Source: Actinoplanes sp. SE50/110
GTDB taxonomy: Bacteria; Actinomycetota; Actinomycetes; Mycobacteriales; Micromonosporaceae
Direction: 5' to 3'
Assembly: GCF_900119315.1 (NCBI RefSeq)
Contig: NZ_LT827010.1
Coordinates: 3,443,001-3,507,000, forward strand
Length of the DNA stretch: 64,000 nt
How positions within the stretch are numbered: position 1 is the first letter of the stretch; each line of letters opens with the position of its first letter. The translations under genes were made by a program, and so were the position numbers. Of this stretch, positions 10,501 through 21,647 are shown piece by piece. Under the pieces are notes generated by a model that was given only the letters and a program-made list of their open reading frames with translations, searched no databases and had not been told where the DNA came from.

Positions 10501-10755
10501 GACCGCGCCGCCCCACGGCGGCTGGCCCAGCTCACCAGCCACACCGATGCGGTGGACGCGGTGGCGCTCAGCGGGGACGGACGCACCCTCGCCACCGGCA
10601 GCCACGACCACACCGCGATGCTGTGGGACCTGACCGATTTCAACGATCTCCGCGATCGGGCGAGCGAACGGGCCTGCGCGATCACCGGCGGACTCAGCCA
10701 CGAAGACTGGGCCCTCTATGTTCCCGAACTCGCCTACGAGCCCACCTGCCCTTAG
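7525..10755 (+). CDS. TIR-transmembrane-coiled-coil-WD40 protein (14 repeats)
   Basis: This 1076-residue protein has four parts. A TIR domain (about 1-150) starts with MRYDAFISYSH and contains SPWVNQEIEHW, whose Glu84 sits where TIR NADases carry the catalytic glutamate. A single membrane helix lies near 192-212. A long Glu/Gln/Arg/Ala-rich coiled coil spans 215-370. From residue 420 there are 14 WD40 units of exactly 45 residues, enough for two seven-bladed propellers. ATG 7525 lies behind a G-rich ribosome site, and the open frame upstream belongs to a transposase remnant. The architecture suggests the propeller recognises a ligand and drives clustering of the TIR domain, as in immune or cell-death systems; this is inferred. 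The stop overlaps that of a degraded minus-strand frame. Confidence 0.85.
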   Translation: MRYDAFISYSHAADGALAPAVQRGLQRLARRWHRPRALEVFRDQTGLAVSHALWSSIKVALDQSEFFVLLASPEAAASPWVNQEIEHWLSRHSVDRLLPVVTSGEWVWDADAGDVDLERSTAVPPALRGVFGEEPRHLDLRWARAEHELDLRHGRFRDAIAELAAGMHGMSKEDLDGEDVIRHRQMLRMRRGALAVVCALLLLVAGTAVAWRNARGEVTATNVALQRQRAATAAEQHRTEEAADQARSQQQIVEAEQQRAQKAAEEARGQQAVAEAEQQRALRAAGEARRQEGIAAAEQRRAQKAAAEARRQRGVADAEKAKANRAAAEAERQRKIAADEQRKAHEAAAEAERQREEAVKQQRIAIGRRLLGQAGEARDRDPRTAIQLGIAARHIYPGPQSQAGLVETLVRTHYAGTVTGHTAVVSAVALSGDGRTLVTDGLDGTVMVWDPTDRAAPRRLAQLTSSTAPVYTVALSGDGRTLVTGSEDGTAMVWDLTDRAAPRRLAQLTGHTDVVDAVALSGDGRTLATGSFDGTAMVWDVTDRAAPRRLAQLTDHTAPVTAVALSGDGRTLATGSDDHTAMVWDLTDRAAPRRLAQLTGHTAGVDAVALSGDGRTLATGSYDGTAMLWDLTDRAAPRRLAQLTGHTAQVYTVALSRDGRTLATGSEDHTAMVWDLTDRAAPRRLAQLTGHTDAVDAVALSGDGRTLATGSVDHTAMLWDVTDRAAPRRLAQLTGHAGAVDAVALSGDGRTLASGSLDGTAMVWDLTDRAAPRRLAQLTDHTDAVTAVALSGDGRTLATTSYDDTVMVWDLTDRAAPRRLARLTDHTALVSAVALSGDGRTLVTGSGDHTAMVWDLTDRAAPRRLAQLTGHAAAVDAVALSGDGRTLATGSADQTAMVWDLTDRAAPRRLAQLTGHAAPVTAVALSGDGRTLATGSLDHTAMVWDLTDRAAPRRQARLTGHTDRVYTVALSRDGRTLATGSEDHTAMVWDVTDRAAPRRLAQLTSHTDAVDAVALSGDGRTLATGSHDHTAMLWDLTDFNDLRDRASERACAITGGLSHEDWALYVPELAYEPTCP
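8782..10635 (+). repeat. 14 tandem 135-bp WD40-coding repeats
   Basis: The block GCTCAGCGGG recurs at 8811, 8946, 9081 and onward to 10566. I checked the first three and the last against an exact 135-bp spacing, and the protein shows no indel between units. The DNA is near-identical between units apart from a few codons that fall at the same places each time. This points to recent amplification or ongoing gene conversion. Confidence 0.95.
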
Positions 10756-10940
10756 CCCTCGTGGAGATCATGAACGGCTTGCCAGCCGTCGGGTCGGCGG
10801 ACGAAGGCCGGCAGGACGCCGGGCCGTAGCGCAGAAACCTCCTCGCCGAGGTCACGCGGCCGCAGCCCGGATGCTGCCCCGGATGACGTCCTCCACCCAC
10901 CGGCGATCATCCGTCGGGTCGCCGTAGCGGGGGCTGCGCC
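10752..10940 (-). pseudogene. Possible frameshifted 3' remnant of an unknown gene
   Basis: On the minus strand two frames read like protein. The segment 10925-10865 gives YGDPTDDRRWVEDVIRGSI, and after a frame change near 10855 the other gives LGEEVSALRPGVLPAFV ending in VHDLHEG and a TAA at 10752. The family is not recognised and no start can be placed. It occupies most of the gap between the TIR gene and the next CDS. Confidence 0.25.
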
Positions 10941-10964
10941 CGCCCGGAGGTTTCGGCATCCTGG

Positions 10965-11942
10965 TTGGTCGTGGAGAGCATCACCAAGAACCGCCAGAGC
11001 CCGGATGTGCTGCGCGCGATGGTCGAGCGCGCCTACGGCCGGGCGGAGGTGCCCGCCGGTGACGACTGGTACGTGGAGCTGAGCCACGGCTGGTTCAACG
11101 TGGCGTACCGGATCCGCCTGCGGTCCGGACACCGGACGGTCCTGAAGATCGCGCCGCCGCCCGGTGTCGAGGTGATGACGTACGAGCGGGGTGCGATGGC
11201 GACCGAGCTGGCCGCGCTGCGCCTGATCCGCGAGCACACCGACGTGCCGGTGCCGGAGGTGGAGTTCGTCGACCGCAGCCACGAGCTGTGCGACGCCGAC
11301 TACTTCTTCATGGCGTTCATCGACGGCGACAACCTCGGCATGCTGCGCGGGCAGCAATCGCCGCGGGAGCGTGCCGCGTACAACCTATCGCTGGGCGAGA
11401 TCAATCGCCGGCTCAACGCCATCCGCGGCGAGCGGTTCGGGCCGCTCGACGGCTCCGGCGACCCGAGTTGGCGGGTCGTGTTCACCGCGATGATCGAGGG
11501 GGTGCTGCGCGACGGGGAACGCCGCGACGTGCCGCTCGGCTTCGGCTACGACGAGGTCCGCGCGGTGATCGCCGCGCATGCCGGCAGCCTCGACGAGGTG
11601 ACCGAGCCGCGGTTCGTCGAGTGGGACATGTGGGACAACAACGTGATGGTCCGCGACGGCCGGGTCGTCGCGATCATCGACCACGAGCGGGCGTTCTTCG
11701 GCGATCCGCTGATCGAGGCCGGGTTCACCGGCAGCGAGGTGCCCGCCTACGGCGACTCGTCGGCGTTCATCCAGGGGTACGGGCGGGGCCCGGCCACCGA
11801 GGCCGAGCGGATCCGCCGGCGCCTCTACTGCCTGTACCTGGCGTTGATCATGACGATCGAGACCGCTTACCGGAATTTTCCCGGCACCGGCAACTACGAC
11901 TGGGCCAGTGAGCGGCTCAAGGAGACGATGGCGCTGTTCTGA
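10965..11942 (+). CDS. Aminoglycoside phosphotransferase (APH) family kinase
   Basis: This protein of 325 residues has the kinase-like APH fold. A nucleotide-binding N-lobe includes the lysine of TVLKIAPPP. The C-lobe catalytic loop reads WDMWDNNVMV in place of the usual HGDxxxxN, and the metal-binding motif is IIDHERAFFGDP. The family phosphorylates antibiotics or small metabolites; substrate and resistance role cannot be read from sequence. TTG 10965 is the chosen start, 14 bases after GGAGG, with GTG 10971 also possible. It stands alone between the TIR gene and a small remnant. Confidence 0.75.
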   Translation: MVVESITKNRQSPDVLRAMVERAYGRAEVPAGDDWYVELSHGWFNVAYRIRLRSGHRTVLKIAPPPGVEVMTYERGAMATELAALRLIREHTDVPVPEVEFVDRSHELCDADYFFMAFIDGDNLGMLRGQQSPRERAAYNLSLGEINRRLNAIRGERFGPLDGSGDPSWRVVFTAMIEGVLRDGERRDVPLGFGYDEVRAVIAAHAGSLDEVTEPRFVEWDMWDNNVMVRDGRVVAIIDHERAFFGDPLIEAGFTGSEVPAYGDSSAFIQGYGRGPATEAERIRRRLYCLYLALIMTIETAYRNFPGTGNYDWASERLKETMALF

Positions 11943-12096
11943 CCTTCGCCGCCGCCGTGTCACCATTCGACGGGCGTGGGAGCGTTTTCCTGCCGTCACC
12001 GAGTTCCTGTCCCGGCGGTGCGACCCTGACCGTCGCCGGCCACCCGGCCCGGCACCCGCAGCGCACCGACGCACCCGGCAAGAACCGGCCCACCTG

Positions 12097-12204
12097 ATGA
12101 CGCTGAGCAGCCGGGGCGACGGGCTCAGCCTCGACGAGCTGACGAAGGTGGCCGCGCAGGTGCGGGTAGACCCCGCCGGGCTGGACCGGCTGGGTCATCC
12201 TTAG
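12097..12204 (+). pseudogene. Short remnant resembling a SHOCT/DUF1707-like helical segment
   Basis: A 35-codon frame encodes GDGLSLDELTKVAAQVRVDP. This resembles the 'GLSLDELxxIAxEVGIDP' helix found in the N-terminal part of several actinobacterial membrane and regulatory proteins. Nothing recognisable follows before the stop at 12204, three bases before the next gene. It is likely a truncated leftover, although a functional micro-protein is not excluded. Confidence 0.3.
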
Positions 12205-12207
12205 CGG

Positions 12208-12945
12208 GTGGACGTCGAGGAGATCACGAGCGAGACGGTGCGGCCGGTGGCCCGCGCCGTGCTCGGGCAGCGCTGGACCGACCTGGCCTTCCTGCACTGG
12301 GCGGTCGACCCGGACCGGGTGGCGCCGCTGCTGCCGGCCGGCACCGTGCCGGATGTCATCGGTGGCGTCACGTACGCCGGCGTGATCGGTTTCCGGATGG
12401 AACGGATCGGTTTCCTGGGCAGCCCCGGCGTGCCGTACCTGGGCACGTTCTGCGAGACGAACGTGCGGCTCTACAGCGTCGACGCGCAGGGCCGGCGGGC
12501 CGTGGTGTTCCGCTCGCTGGAGGCCGAACGGCTGATTCCGGTGCTGGTCGCCCGGGCCAGCCTGCAGCTGCCGTACATGTGGGCGCGGATGCGCATCGTC
12601 CGCGACGGCGACGAGCTCGCCTACGTCTCCCGGCGTCGCTGGCCCGGCCCGCGGCCCGCGACCAACCGGATGCGGATCCGGGTCGGCGCACCGATCGCCG
12701 AACCGTCGCCCCTGGAGGACTTCCTGACCGCCCGGTGGGGACTGCACACCCGGGCGTGGGGACGGACCCGGCACCTGGCCAACGATCATCCCCGGTGGCC
12801 GCTGCACCGTGCCGAGCTGCTGGACCTGGACGACAGCCTGCTGGCGGCGGCCGGGCTGCCCGGCATCGACACCCCGCCGGTCAGTGTCCTCTACTCGCCC
12901 GGTGTCCCGGTCGTCTTCGGGCCGACCGGCCGCGTGTCCCGCTGA
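12208..12945 (+). CDS. DUF2071 (YqjF-like) protein
   Basis: This 245-residue protein matches the DUF2071/YqjF family, related in fold to acetoacetate decarboxylase. Features seen are an early QRWTDLAFLHW motif, DPDRVAPLLPAG, and the conserved middle block FCETNVRLY. The biochemical role of the family is unsettled. GTG 12208 is the only suitable start at the front of the conserved region. No membrane segment or signal peptide is present. The 139 bases after it hold no gene. Confidence 0.8.
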   Translation: MDVEEITSETVRPVARAVLGQRWTDLAFLHWAVDPDRVAPLLPAGTVPDVIGGVTYAGVIGFRMERIGFLGSPGVPYLGTFCETNVRLYSVDAQGRRAVVFRSLEAERLIPVLVARASLQLPYMWARMRIVRDGDELAYVSRRRWPGPRPATNRMRIRVGAPIAEPSPLEDFLTARWGLHTRAWGRTRHLANDHPRWPLHRAELLDLDDSLLAAAGLPGIDTPPVSVLYSPGVPVVFGPTGRVSR

Positions 12946-13084
12946 GCCATCCGTTCAGCGGGTGCACGGTCGTTGGTCCGGCGGTGTTCATCGGGGAGCG
13001 CGTCCACGGTGATCCTGGACCGGCGGCGCCTGATATGTCGATGTCCGTTCGGTCGTAGCCGGACGGGGCGGCCATGATGAACGC

Positions 13085-13717
13085 ATGGGCCGATCGAGAA
13101 CCAACCCCGCCCCCACCGCCCCGGTCACCGCGCGCGGCCGGCGTACCCGCGATGCGCTGCTGGCCGCCGGGCGTGAGCTGCTGGAGACCCGGGGCTGGCC
13201 GGCTTTCACGCCGGAGCAGGTCGCGGCGGCCGCCGGGGTCTCGTACGGGACCTTCTACACGTACTTCGAGTCGAAGGACGACCTGCTGGGCGCGATCGTG
13301 CGGGCGGTCGCCGAGGAGATGTTCACCGACAGTCTGGTCGCGCCGGACACCGCCGACGACCCGTACGTCCGCATCGTCGCCTCGAACCGTGGTTATCTGC
13401 GCGCGTGGCGGAACGCCTCGCGGGTGTTGCGCCTGGTGGAGCAGGGTGCGGCGGCCGACGACACGCTGCGGCAGCTGCTGCTGGAGGTGCGCGAGCGGTA
13501 TGTGCATCGCGGTGCCGAGGGCTTGCGCCGCCTGCAGGAGGCCGGGCTGGCCCGCACCGATCTGGATCCGCGGCTGACCGCGATCGTGCTGGGCGCCATG
13601 GTCGAGCAGATGGCGCACGTCATCTACTCGCTGCGCGAGCCGCTCGACGAGGAGGTCGTGGTCAGCCACATGTCGAAGCTGTGGGCCGCGGCGATCGGGC
13701 TCCGCGGGCATCCTTGA
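13085..13717 (+). CDS. TetR-family transcriptional regulator
   Basis: This 210-residue regulator has an N-terminal TetR helix-turn-helix: RTRDALLAAGRELLE, then AAAAGVSYGTFYTYFESKDD at residues 40-62. The C-terminal helical domain would bind a ligand. It lies directly upstream of and in the same direction as the AtuA/acyl-CoA carboxylase operon. Its stop codon overlaps the -35 box and palindrome of that operon's promoter, so it is the obvious candidate regulator, probably a repressor released by an acyl-CoA. Confidence 0.9.
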   Translation: MGRSRTNPAPTAPVTARGRRTRDALLAAGRELLETRGWPAFTPEQVAAAAGVSYGTFYTYFESKDDLLGAIVRAVAEEMFTDSLVAPDTADDPYVRIVASNRGYLRAWRNASRVLRLVEQGAAADDTLRQLLLEVRERYVHRGAEGLRRLQEAGLARTDLDPRLTAIVLGAMVEQMAHVIYSLREPLDEEVVVSHMSKLWAAAIGLRGHP

Positions 13718-13741
13718 CAATTTTGTCAGATTGCCTAACGT
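13714..13741 (+). promoter_or_regulatory. Promoter with overlapping TetR-type operator for the AtuA operon
   Basis: TTGACA at 13714-13719 and TAACGT at 13736-13741 form a strong promoter with a 16-base spacer. The palindrome TGACA-ATTT-TGTCA (13715-13728) covers the -35 box, where a bound TetR dimer would block RNA polymerase. Binding by the adjacent regulator is inferred. Confidence 0.6.
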
Positions 13742-13789
13742 GGCATCCACACCAGCGGCGGCTTCGAGCGGTTCTAAGGGGTGGCACAG

Positions 13790-15678
13790 ATGCGCACCAT
13801 CCGCGTCGGCAACTGCTCCGGCTTCTACGGCGACCGCCTGACCGCGATGCGCGAGATGCTCGAGGGCGGGCCGCTCGACTACCTCACCGGCGACTACCTG
13901 GCCGAGCTGACCATGCTCATCCTCGGCCGCGACCGCCAGAAGAACCCGGACACCGGGTACGCCAAGACGTTCCTCCGGCAGGTCGCCGACTGCCTGTCGC
14001 TGGCCCGGGCCCGCCACGTCCGCATCGTGGCCAACGCCGGGGGCGTCAACCCGGGCGCCCTTGCCGGGGCGATCCGGGCACTCGATCCGACGGTCCGGGT
14101 CGCCCACGTGGCCGGCGACGACCTGCTGACCGGGGCCTTTCCGGGCGCGCTGACCGCGAATGCCTATCTGGGTGCCTTCGGCATCGCGGAAGCCCTGCGA
14201 TCCGGCGCCGACATCGTGGTCACCGGCCGGGTCACCGACGCGTCACTGACCCTCGGCCCCGCGATCGCCGCATTCGGCTGGCGGCGCGACGAATACGACA
14301 AACTGGCCGCCGGAATCGTCGCCGGTCACATCCTGGAATGCGGCACCCAGGCCACCGGCGGCAACTTCAGCGGATTCGCCACCATCGACACCAGCCGGCC
14401 GCTCGGCTTCCCGATCGCCGAAATCGACGACGACGGTGCCGTGGTCATCACCAAACATCCGGGCACCGGCGGGGCCGTCACCGAGGACACGGTCACCGCC
14501 CAGCTCGTCTACGAGATCGACAGCCCGAGATATCTCAACCCGGACGTCACCGCGCGCCTCGACACCATCCGGCTCGCCGCGCCGGAAAAGGACCGGGTAG
14601 CGATTTGCGGGGTACGGGGTGAAGCTCCACCCGCCACGACCAAAATCGGGATCACCCGCCTGGGTGGATATCGGAACACGGTTTCGTTCGTCCTCACCGG
14701 GCTCGACATCGAAGCCAAAGCGGCGTGGGTCCGGGAGCAGTTCGAATCCGGTCTCGGCAGGAGGCCGGAGACTCTCGTCTGGGACCTGATCCGCACCGAC
14801 CGTCCGGACCCGGGCACTCAGGCCGAGGGCGCGGCGGTTCTGCACTGCCACGGCAAGGATGCCGACCCGGATGTCGTGGGGCGGCCCTTCAGCGGTGCGG
14901 CCATCGAGCTGGCGCTGGCGTCGTACCCGGGATTCCACGTGACGGGGCCACCGTCGGGCGCGACTCCCTACGGGGTTTTCGAAGCGGCCTATCTGCCTCA
15001 GGGTGAGGTGCCGCACGTGGTGGTGCTGCCGGACGGCGTGCGCGTCGAGGTGGCGGCGCCGGGGTGGGAGCGTGCCGGGGTTTCCGCCGGGTCGGGGCGG
15101 CCGGGTCGCGTGGTGTCCGCTGACGGGGTTCACGCTGGTCCGCCCGCCTCGGAGCGCGGGGACGTTGTCCACACTGGCGGCTTGTCCACAGGGGATCCGC
15201 ATGATCGTGGCGTTGGCGACGATACTGGCTCAGGGATGGTCCCCCTGGGAGGGCGGGCCGTGGTGGACGGGGGGCAGCGCAGCCACCCGACGACCACCGA
15301 ACCCCCGAACCACCCGGCACCCGACGGCTACCGCCACCACACCAGAGCCCCCCTCGGCCACCTCCTGCACGCCCGCTCCGGCGACAAAGCCGGCACCGCC
15401 AACCTGGGCATCTGGATCCCCGCCGCCCACCCCCACCGCCTGGCCGCCTTCCGCTGGCTGACCCGTTGGCTGACCGCCGACCGCCTCCGCACCCTCCTCC
15501 CCGAATCCACCCCGTTCCCGATCTCCCTGCACCCCCTCCCGAATCTCTGCGCCCTCAACATCGTCATCGCCGGCCTGCTCGGCGACGGCGTGGCCGCCTC
15601 CACCCGCCCCGACCCGCAGGCGAAGGCCCTCGGCGAGTGGCTTCGTTCCCGTCTCGCCGACATCCCTACGGAGCTTCT

Positions 15679-15682
<4 letters not shown>
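13790..15682 (+). CDS. AtuA-like protein (acyclic terpene utilisation family)
   Basis: This 630-residue protein has an N-terminal DUF1446/AtuA domain (about 1-430; TIRVGNCSGFYGDRLTAM, VANAGGVNPGAL, VTGRVTDASLTLGPA). After a Gly/Pro/His-rich linker comes a C-terminal AtuA-like domain beginning near residue 515, with the signature ARSGDKAGTANLGIW. AtuA is needed for citronellol/geraniol catabolism in pseudomonads, though its reaction is not well established. ATG 13790 is preferred because AAGGGG ends eight bases before it; GTG 13781 would sit on the ribosome site. The stop overlaps the next start (GTGA). Confidence 0.85.
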
Positions 15683-19124
<3,442 letters not shown>

Positions 19125-19125
19125 C

Positions 19126-20268
19126 GTGACCGCTTTTGTGGAGTCCGAGGAACGCCGGGAGCTGCGTGGGGCGGTCGCCCGGCTCGGCCGCAAGTACGGC
19201 GAGGAGTACTTCTACGCCGCCGCCCGCGAGGGCCGCAAGACCACCGAACTGTGGCAGGAGGCCGCGGCGCTGGGCTACCTCGGGGTGTCCATTCCCGAGC
19301 AGTACGGCGGTGGCGGCGGCGACATCGGCGACCTGGCCGCGGTCCTGGAGGAGCTGGCCACCGCGGGCTGCCCGCTGCTGCTGATGGTGGTCTCCCCGGC
19401 GATCGTCGGCACGGTCATCGCCCAGTTCGGCACGGCCGAGCAGCAGCGGCGCTGGCTGCCCGGCCTGGCGACCGGCGCGGCCACCTACGTCTTCGGCATC
19501 ACCGAGCCGGACGCCGGCTCGAACACCCACCAGATCGCCACCCGGGCCCGCCGCGACGGCGACGACTGGATCCTGAGCGGGACCAAGACGTACATCAGCG
19601 GGGTCGACGAAGCCTCGTACGTGCTGATCGTCGCCCGGGTCGGCAAGCGCCCCTCGCTGTTCATGGTGCCGGTCGGCGCGCCCGGCTTCACGTATCGCCG
19701 GATCGACATGGGCCTGGTCGCGCCGGAGGACCAGTTCACCCTCTTCCTGGACGAGGTGCGGCTGCCCGCCGACGCGCTGATCGGCAGCGAGGAGGCCGGG
19801 TTCGATCAGCTCTTCGCCGGCCTCAACCCGGAACGGATCATGGCCGCCTCCTCGGCCACCGGGATGGCCCGCTGGGCGCTGCGCAAAGCCGTCGGCTACG
19901 CCGGCGACCGTGCCGTCTGGGGCGTACCGATCGGCACCCACCAGGCGATCAGCCACCCCCTGGCCAAGCTGCACATCGAGATCGAGGCGGCCCGGCTGCT
20001 CACCCAGAAGGCCGCCGCGCTGCACGTCGCCGGTGAGCTCAAGGCCGCCGGCGAGGCCGCCAACATGGCCAAGTACGCGGCCGGCGAAGCCGTCTGCGCC
20101 GCCGTCGACCAGGCCATCCAGACGCACGGCGGCAACGGCCTGGCCACCGAGTACGGCCTGGTCCAGGCCCTGGCCACGTCCCGGCTGACCCGGCTGGCCC
20201 CGGTCAGCCGGGAGATGGCGCTCAACTTCGTCGCCCAGTTCTCGCTGGGGCTGCCCCGCTCCTACTGA
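19126..20268 (+). CDS. Acyl-CoA dehydrogenase
   Basis: This 380-residue flavoprotein has the ACAD layout. A helical N-terminal domain (LGYLGVSIPEQYGGGG) leads to the FAD/substrate beta domain (GITEPDAGSNTHQI), then the C-terminal helical domain ending QTHGGNGLATEYGL. The glutamate of that last motif is in the position of the catalytic base of short- and medium-chain enzymes. In this operon it would form the unsaturated acyl-CoA that the carboxylase then carboxylates, as AtuD or LiuA do. GTG 19126 is two bases downstream of the alpha subunit stop. Its 3' end overlaps the convergent pectinesterase gene by seven bases. Confidence 0.92.
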   Translation: MTAFVESEERRELRGAVARLGRKYGEEYFYAAAREGRKTTELWQEAAALGYLGVSIPEQYGGGGGDIGDLAAVLEELATAGCPLLLMVVSPAIVGTVIAQFGTAEQQRRWLPGLATGAATYVFGITEPDAGSNTHQIATRARRDGDDWILSGTKTYISGVDEASYVLIVARVGKRPSLFMVPVGAPGFTYRRIDMGLVAPEDQFTLFLDEVRLPADALIGSEEAGFDQLFAGLNPERIMAASSATGMARWALRKAVGYAGDRAVWGVPIGTHQAISHPLAKLHIEIEAARLLTQKAAALHVAGELKAAGEAANMAKYAAGEAVCAAVDQAIQTHGGNGLATEYGLVQALATSRLTRLAPVSREMALNFVAQFSLGLPRSY

Positions 20269-21452
20269 GCGCCGGGCCCGTGATTGCGGTACTCCCACAG
20301 CCGGTTGGCGGCGACGTCGTCGAGGTCGCGGCCCACGTCGACCCGGGCCTGGAACGGGCGGGACGTGGTGGCGGCCGGCGCCCACGGGGCGGCGGTGTCG
20401 AAGCCTGCGCCCAGATGGCTGTCGCGGATCACCAGCTGGCCGTTCGGGGTGACACCGGGCAGGTAGCCGGTGGCGCCGGCCCCCTGGTCCCAGGCCCGGC
20501 CCAGGTGCCCGGTCGGCGCGGCCCGGTAGGCGGCGTCGGTGAGCAGGCGCGAGCGGGTCACCAGGAACCCGTACCGGAAATGCGGGTCGGTGTTCGGGGC
20601 GAAGATCACCCCGCCGGCCGGCTTGCGGGTCGAGACCAGGCGGAACGTGCAGTGGTCGAAGACCGCGGCGGCGCGGCCGAAGACGAAGTCGGTGTCACCC
20701 TCGACGTAGCTGCGGCGGACCGATACCCGGGCGATCGACGTGACGTCGTTCGCGTTGGCCAGGAAGGTGTCCTGCCGGCCGATCAGCCGCATGTCCTGCA
20801 GCTGGGTGCGGTCCGCGTCGGTGCGCAGGGCCAGGGCCTGGTGGGTGCCGCGGTCCACGGTGTCCAGCAGGGTGTTGGTGATGGTCAGGCCGCGCAGCTG
20901 CAGGTCGGTGCTCTGCGCCCAGACGACGGTGGCGCACAGCCCGACGGTGGCGGTGGTCCTGGTGGCGCAGGACTGGAACATCGGCCAGGCCGGGTCGCCC
21001 TCGGCGTACCGTCCGGTGGCGTTGACCTGGGCCGCCCACTGCGCCGGGGTGCTGGTGGCGTCCACCGTGAACTGTAGTCTCACCCGGTCGGCGGGGCCGT
21101 CGCCGTAGAGGGTGAGCGGTGGCGTGCCGGCCGGGATGAAGACGGTGCCGGGGTACGTGCCGGGCCGGACCGCGATCGCCAGCCGCCGCGTGCCGCCGGC
21201 CCGGTAGGCCGCGTTGACCGCCTGCTGCACGTCGGGCAGCCCGGCCCGCCCGCCGACCACCAGGTCCGGCCGGCGCGGGGTGCGGATCGGCGTGGGACGC
21301 CACGGGTCGGCGACCGGATGCGCGTACGTCCCGGAGAAACCGAGGTAGTTCGCCGCGGTGTAGGGGGCGGCCTCGGCGGCGGACAGCACCGGCCGGGCCG
21401 GGGTGCCCGGCGCGGCGAGCAGGCCGGCCAGCATGAGCAGCACCGCTTTCAT
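20262..21452 (-). CDS. Secreted pectinesterase (CE8-like)
   Basis: This 396-residue protein has an N-terminal signal peptide (MKAVLLMLAGLLAAPGTPA) and a right-handed beta-helix with pectin methylesterase motifs: GRQDTFLA near residue 230, GDTDFVFGRAAAVFD with the second catalytic Asp, and LGRAWD near the end. The family demethylates pectin outside the cell. ATG 21452 follows a GGAGG site. A near-perfect palindrome just upstream may be a sugar-responsive operator. No other pectin genes are in the window. Confidence 0.85.
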   Translation of the reverse strand: MKAVLLMLAGLLAAPGTPARPVLSAAEAAPYTAANYLGFSGTYAHPVADPWRPTPIRTPRRPDLVVGGRAGLPDVQQAVNAAYRAGGTRRLAIAVRPGTYPGTVFIPAGTPPLTLYGDGPADRVRLQFTVDATSTPAQWAAQVNATGRYAEGDPAWPMFQSCATRTTATVGLCATVVWAQSTDLQLRGLTITNTLLDTVDRGTHQALALRTDADRTQLQDMRLIGRQDTFLANANDVTSIARVSVRRSYVEGDTDFVFGRAAAVFDHCTFRLVSTRKPAGGVIFAPNTDPHFRYGFLVTRSRLLTDAAYRAAPTGHLGRAWDQGAGATGYLPGVTPNGQLVIRDSHLGAGFDTAAPWAPAATTSRPFQARVDVGRDLDDVAANRLWEYRNHGPGAQ

Positions 21453-21467
21453 GGAGCCTCCTCTGCA

Positions 21468-21481
21468 GGAATGCGCTTTCC
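21468..21481. promoter_or_regulatory. Palindromic operator candidate before the pectinesterase gene
   Basis: GGAATGCGCTTTCC pairs at six of seven positions about a central GCGC, 16-29 bases upstream of the start codon. The shape resembles LacI-family (CebR-like) operators, which in actinomycetes control polysaccharide-degrading enzymes. Assignment is by appearance only. Confidence 0.35.
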
Positions 21482-21647
21482 TGCTGCACCATACCGTCGA
21501 TTGTGGTCGATGTCCCGCGGATGGTGTCGGCCATCCGACGCGAGAGAGCAGCCGTTGCGTCGATGCCCGGTTGACCGGGGGTGGTCACAATGGGCGGCGC
21601 GGCGGGGACCGATCCCCGCCCTTCGACGAGACTGTGGAGCATCCCGC

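Noticed and set aside
8782..10635. Regular repeats considered as a CRISPR or satellite array
   Set aside because: The period is a multiple of three, the frame is open throughout, and each unit encodes a WD40 blade.
7942..10701. Minus-strand open frame of about 919 codons across the WD40 repeats
   Set aside because: It is the complement of the repeat array, kept open by repeat periodicity and GC bias. The plus frame has WD40 motifs, a TIR domain, a coiled coil and a ribosome site.
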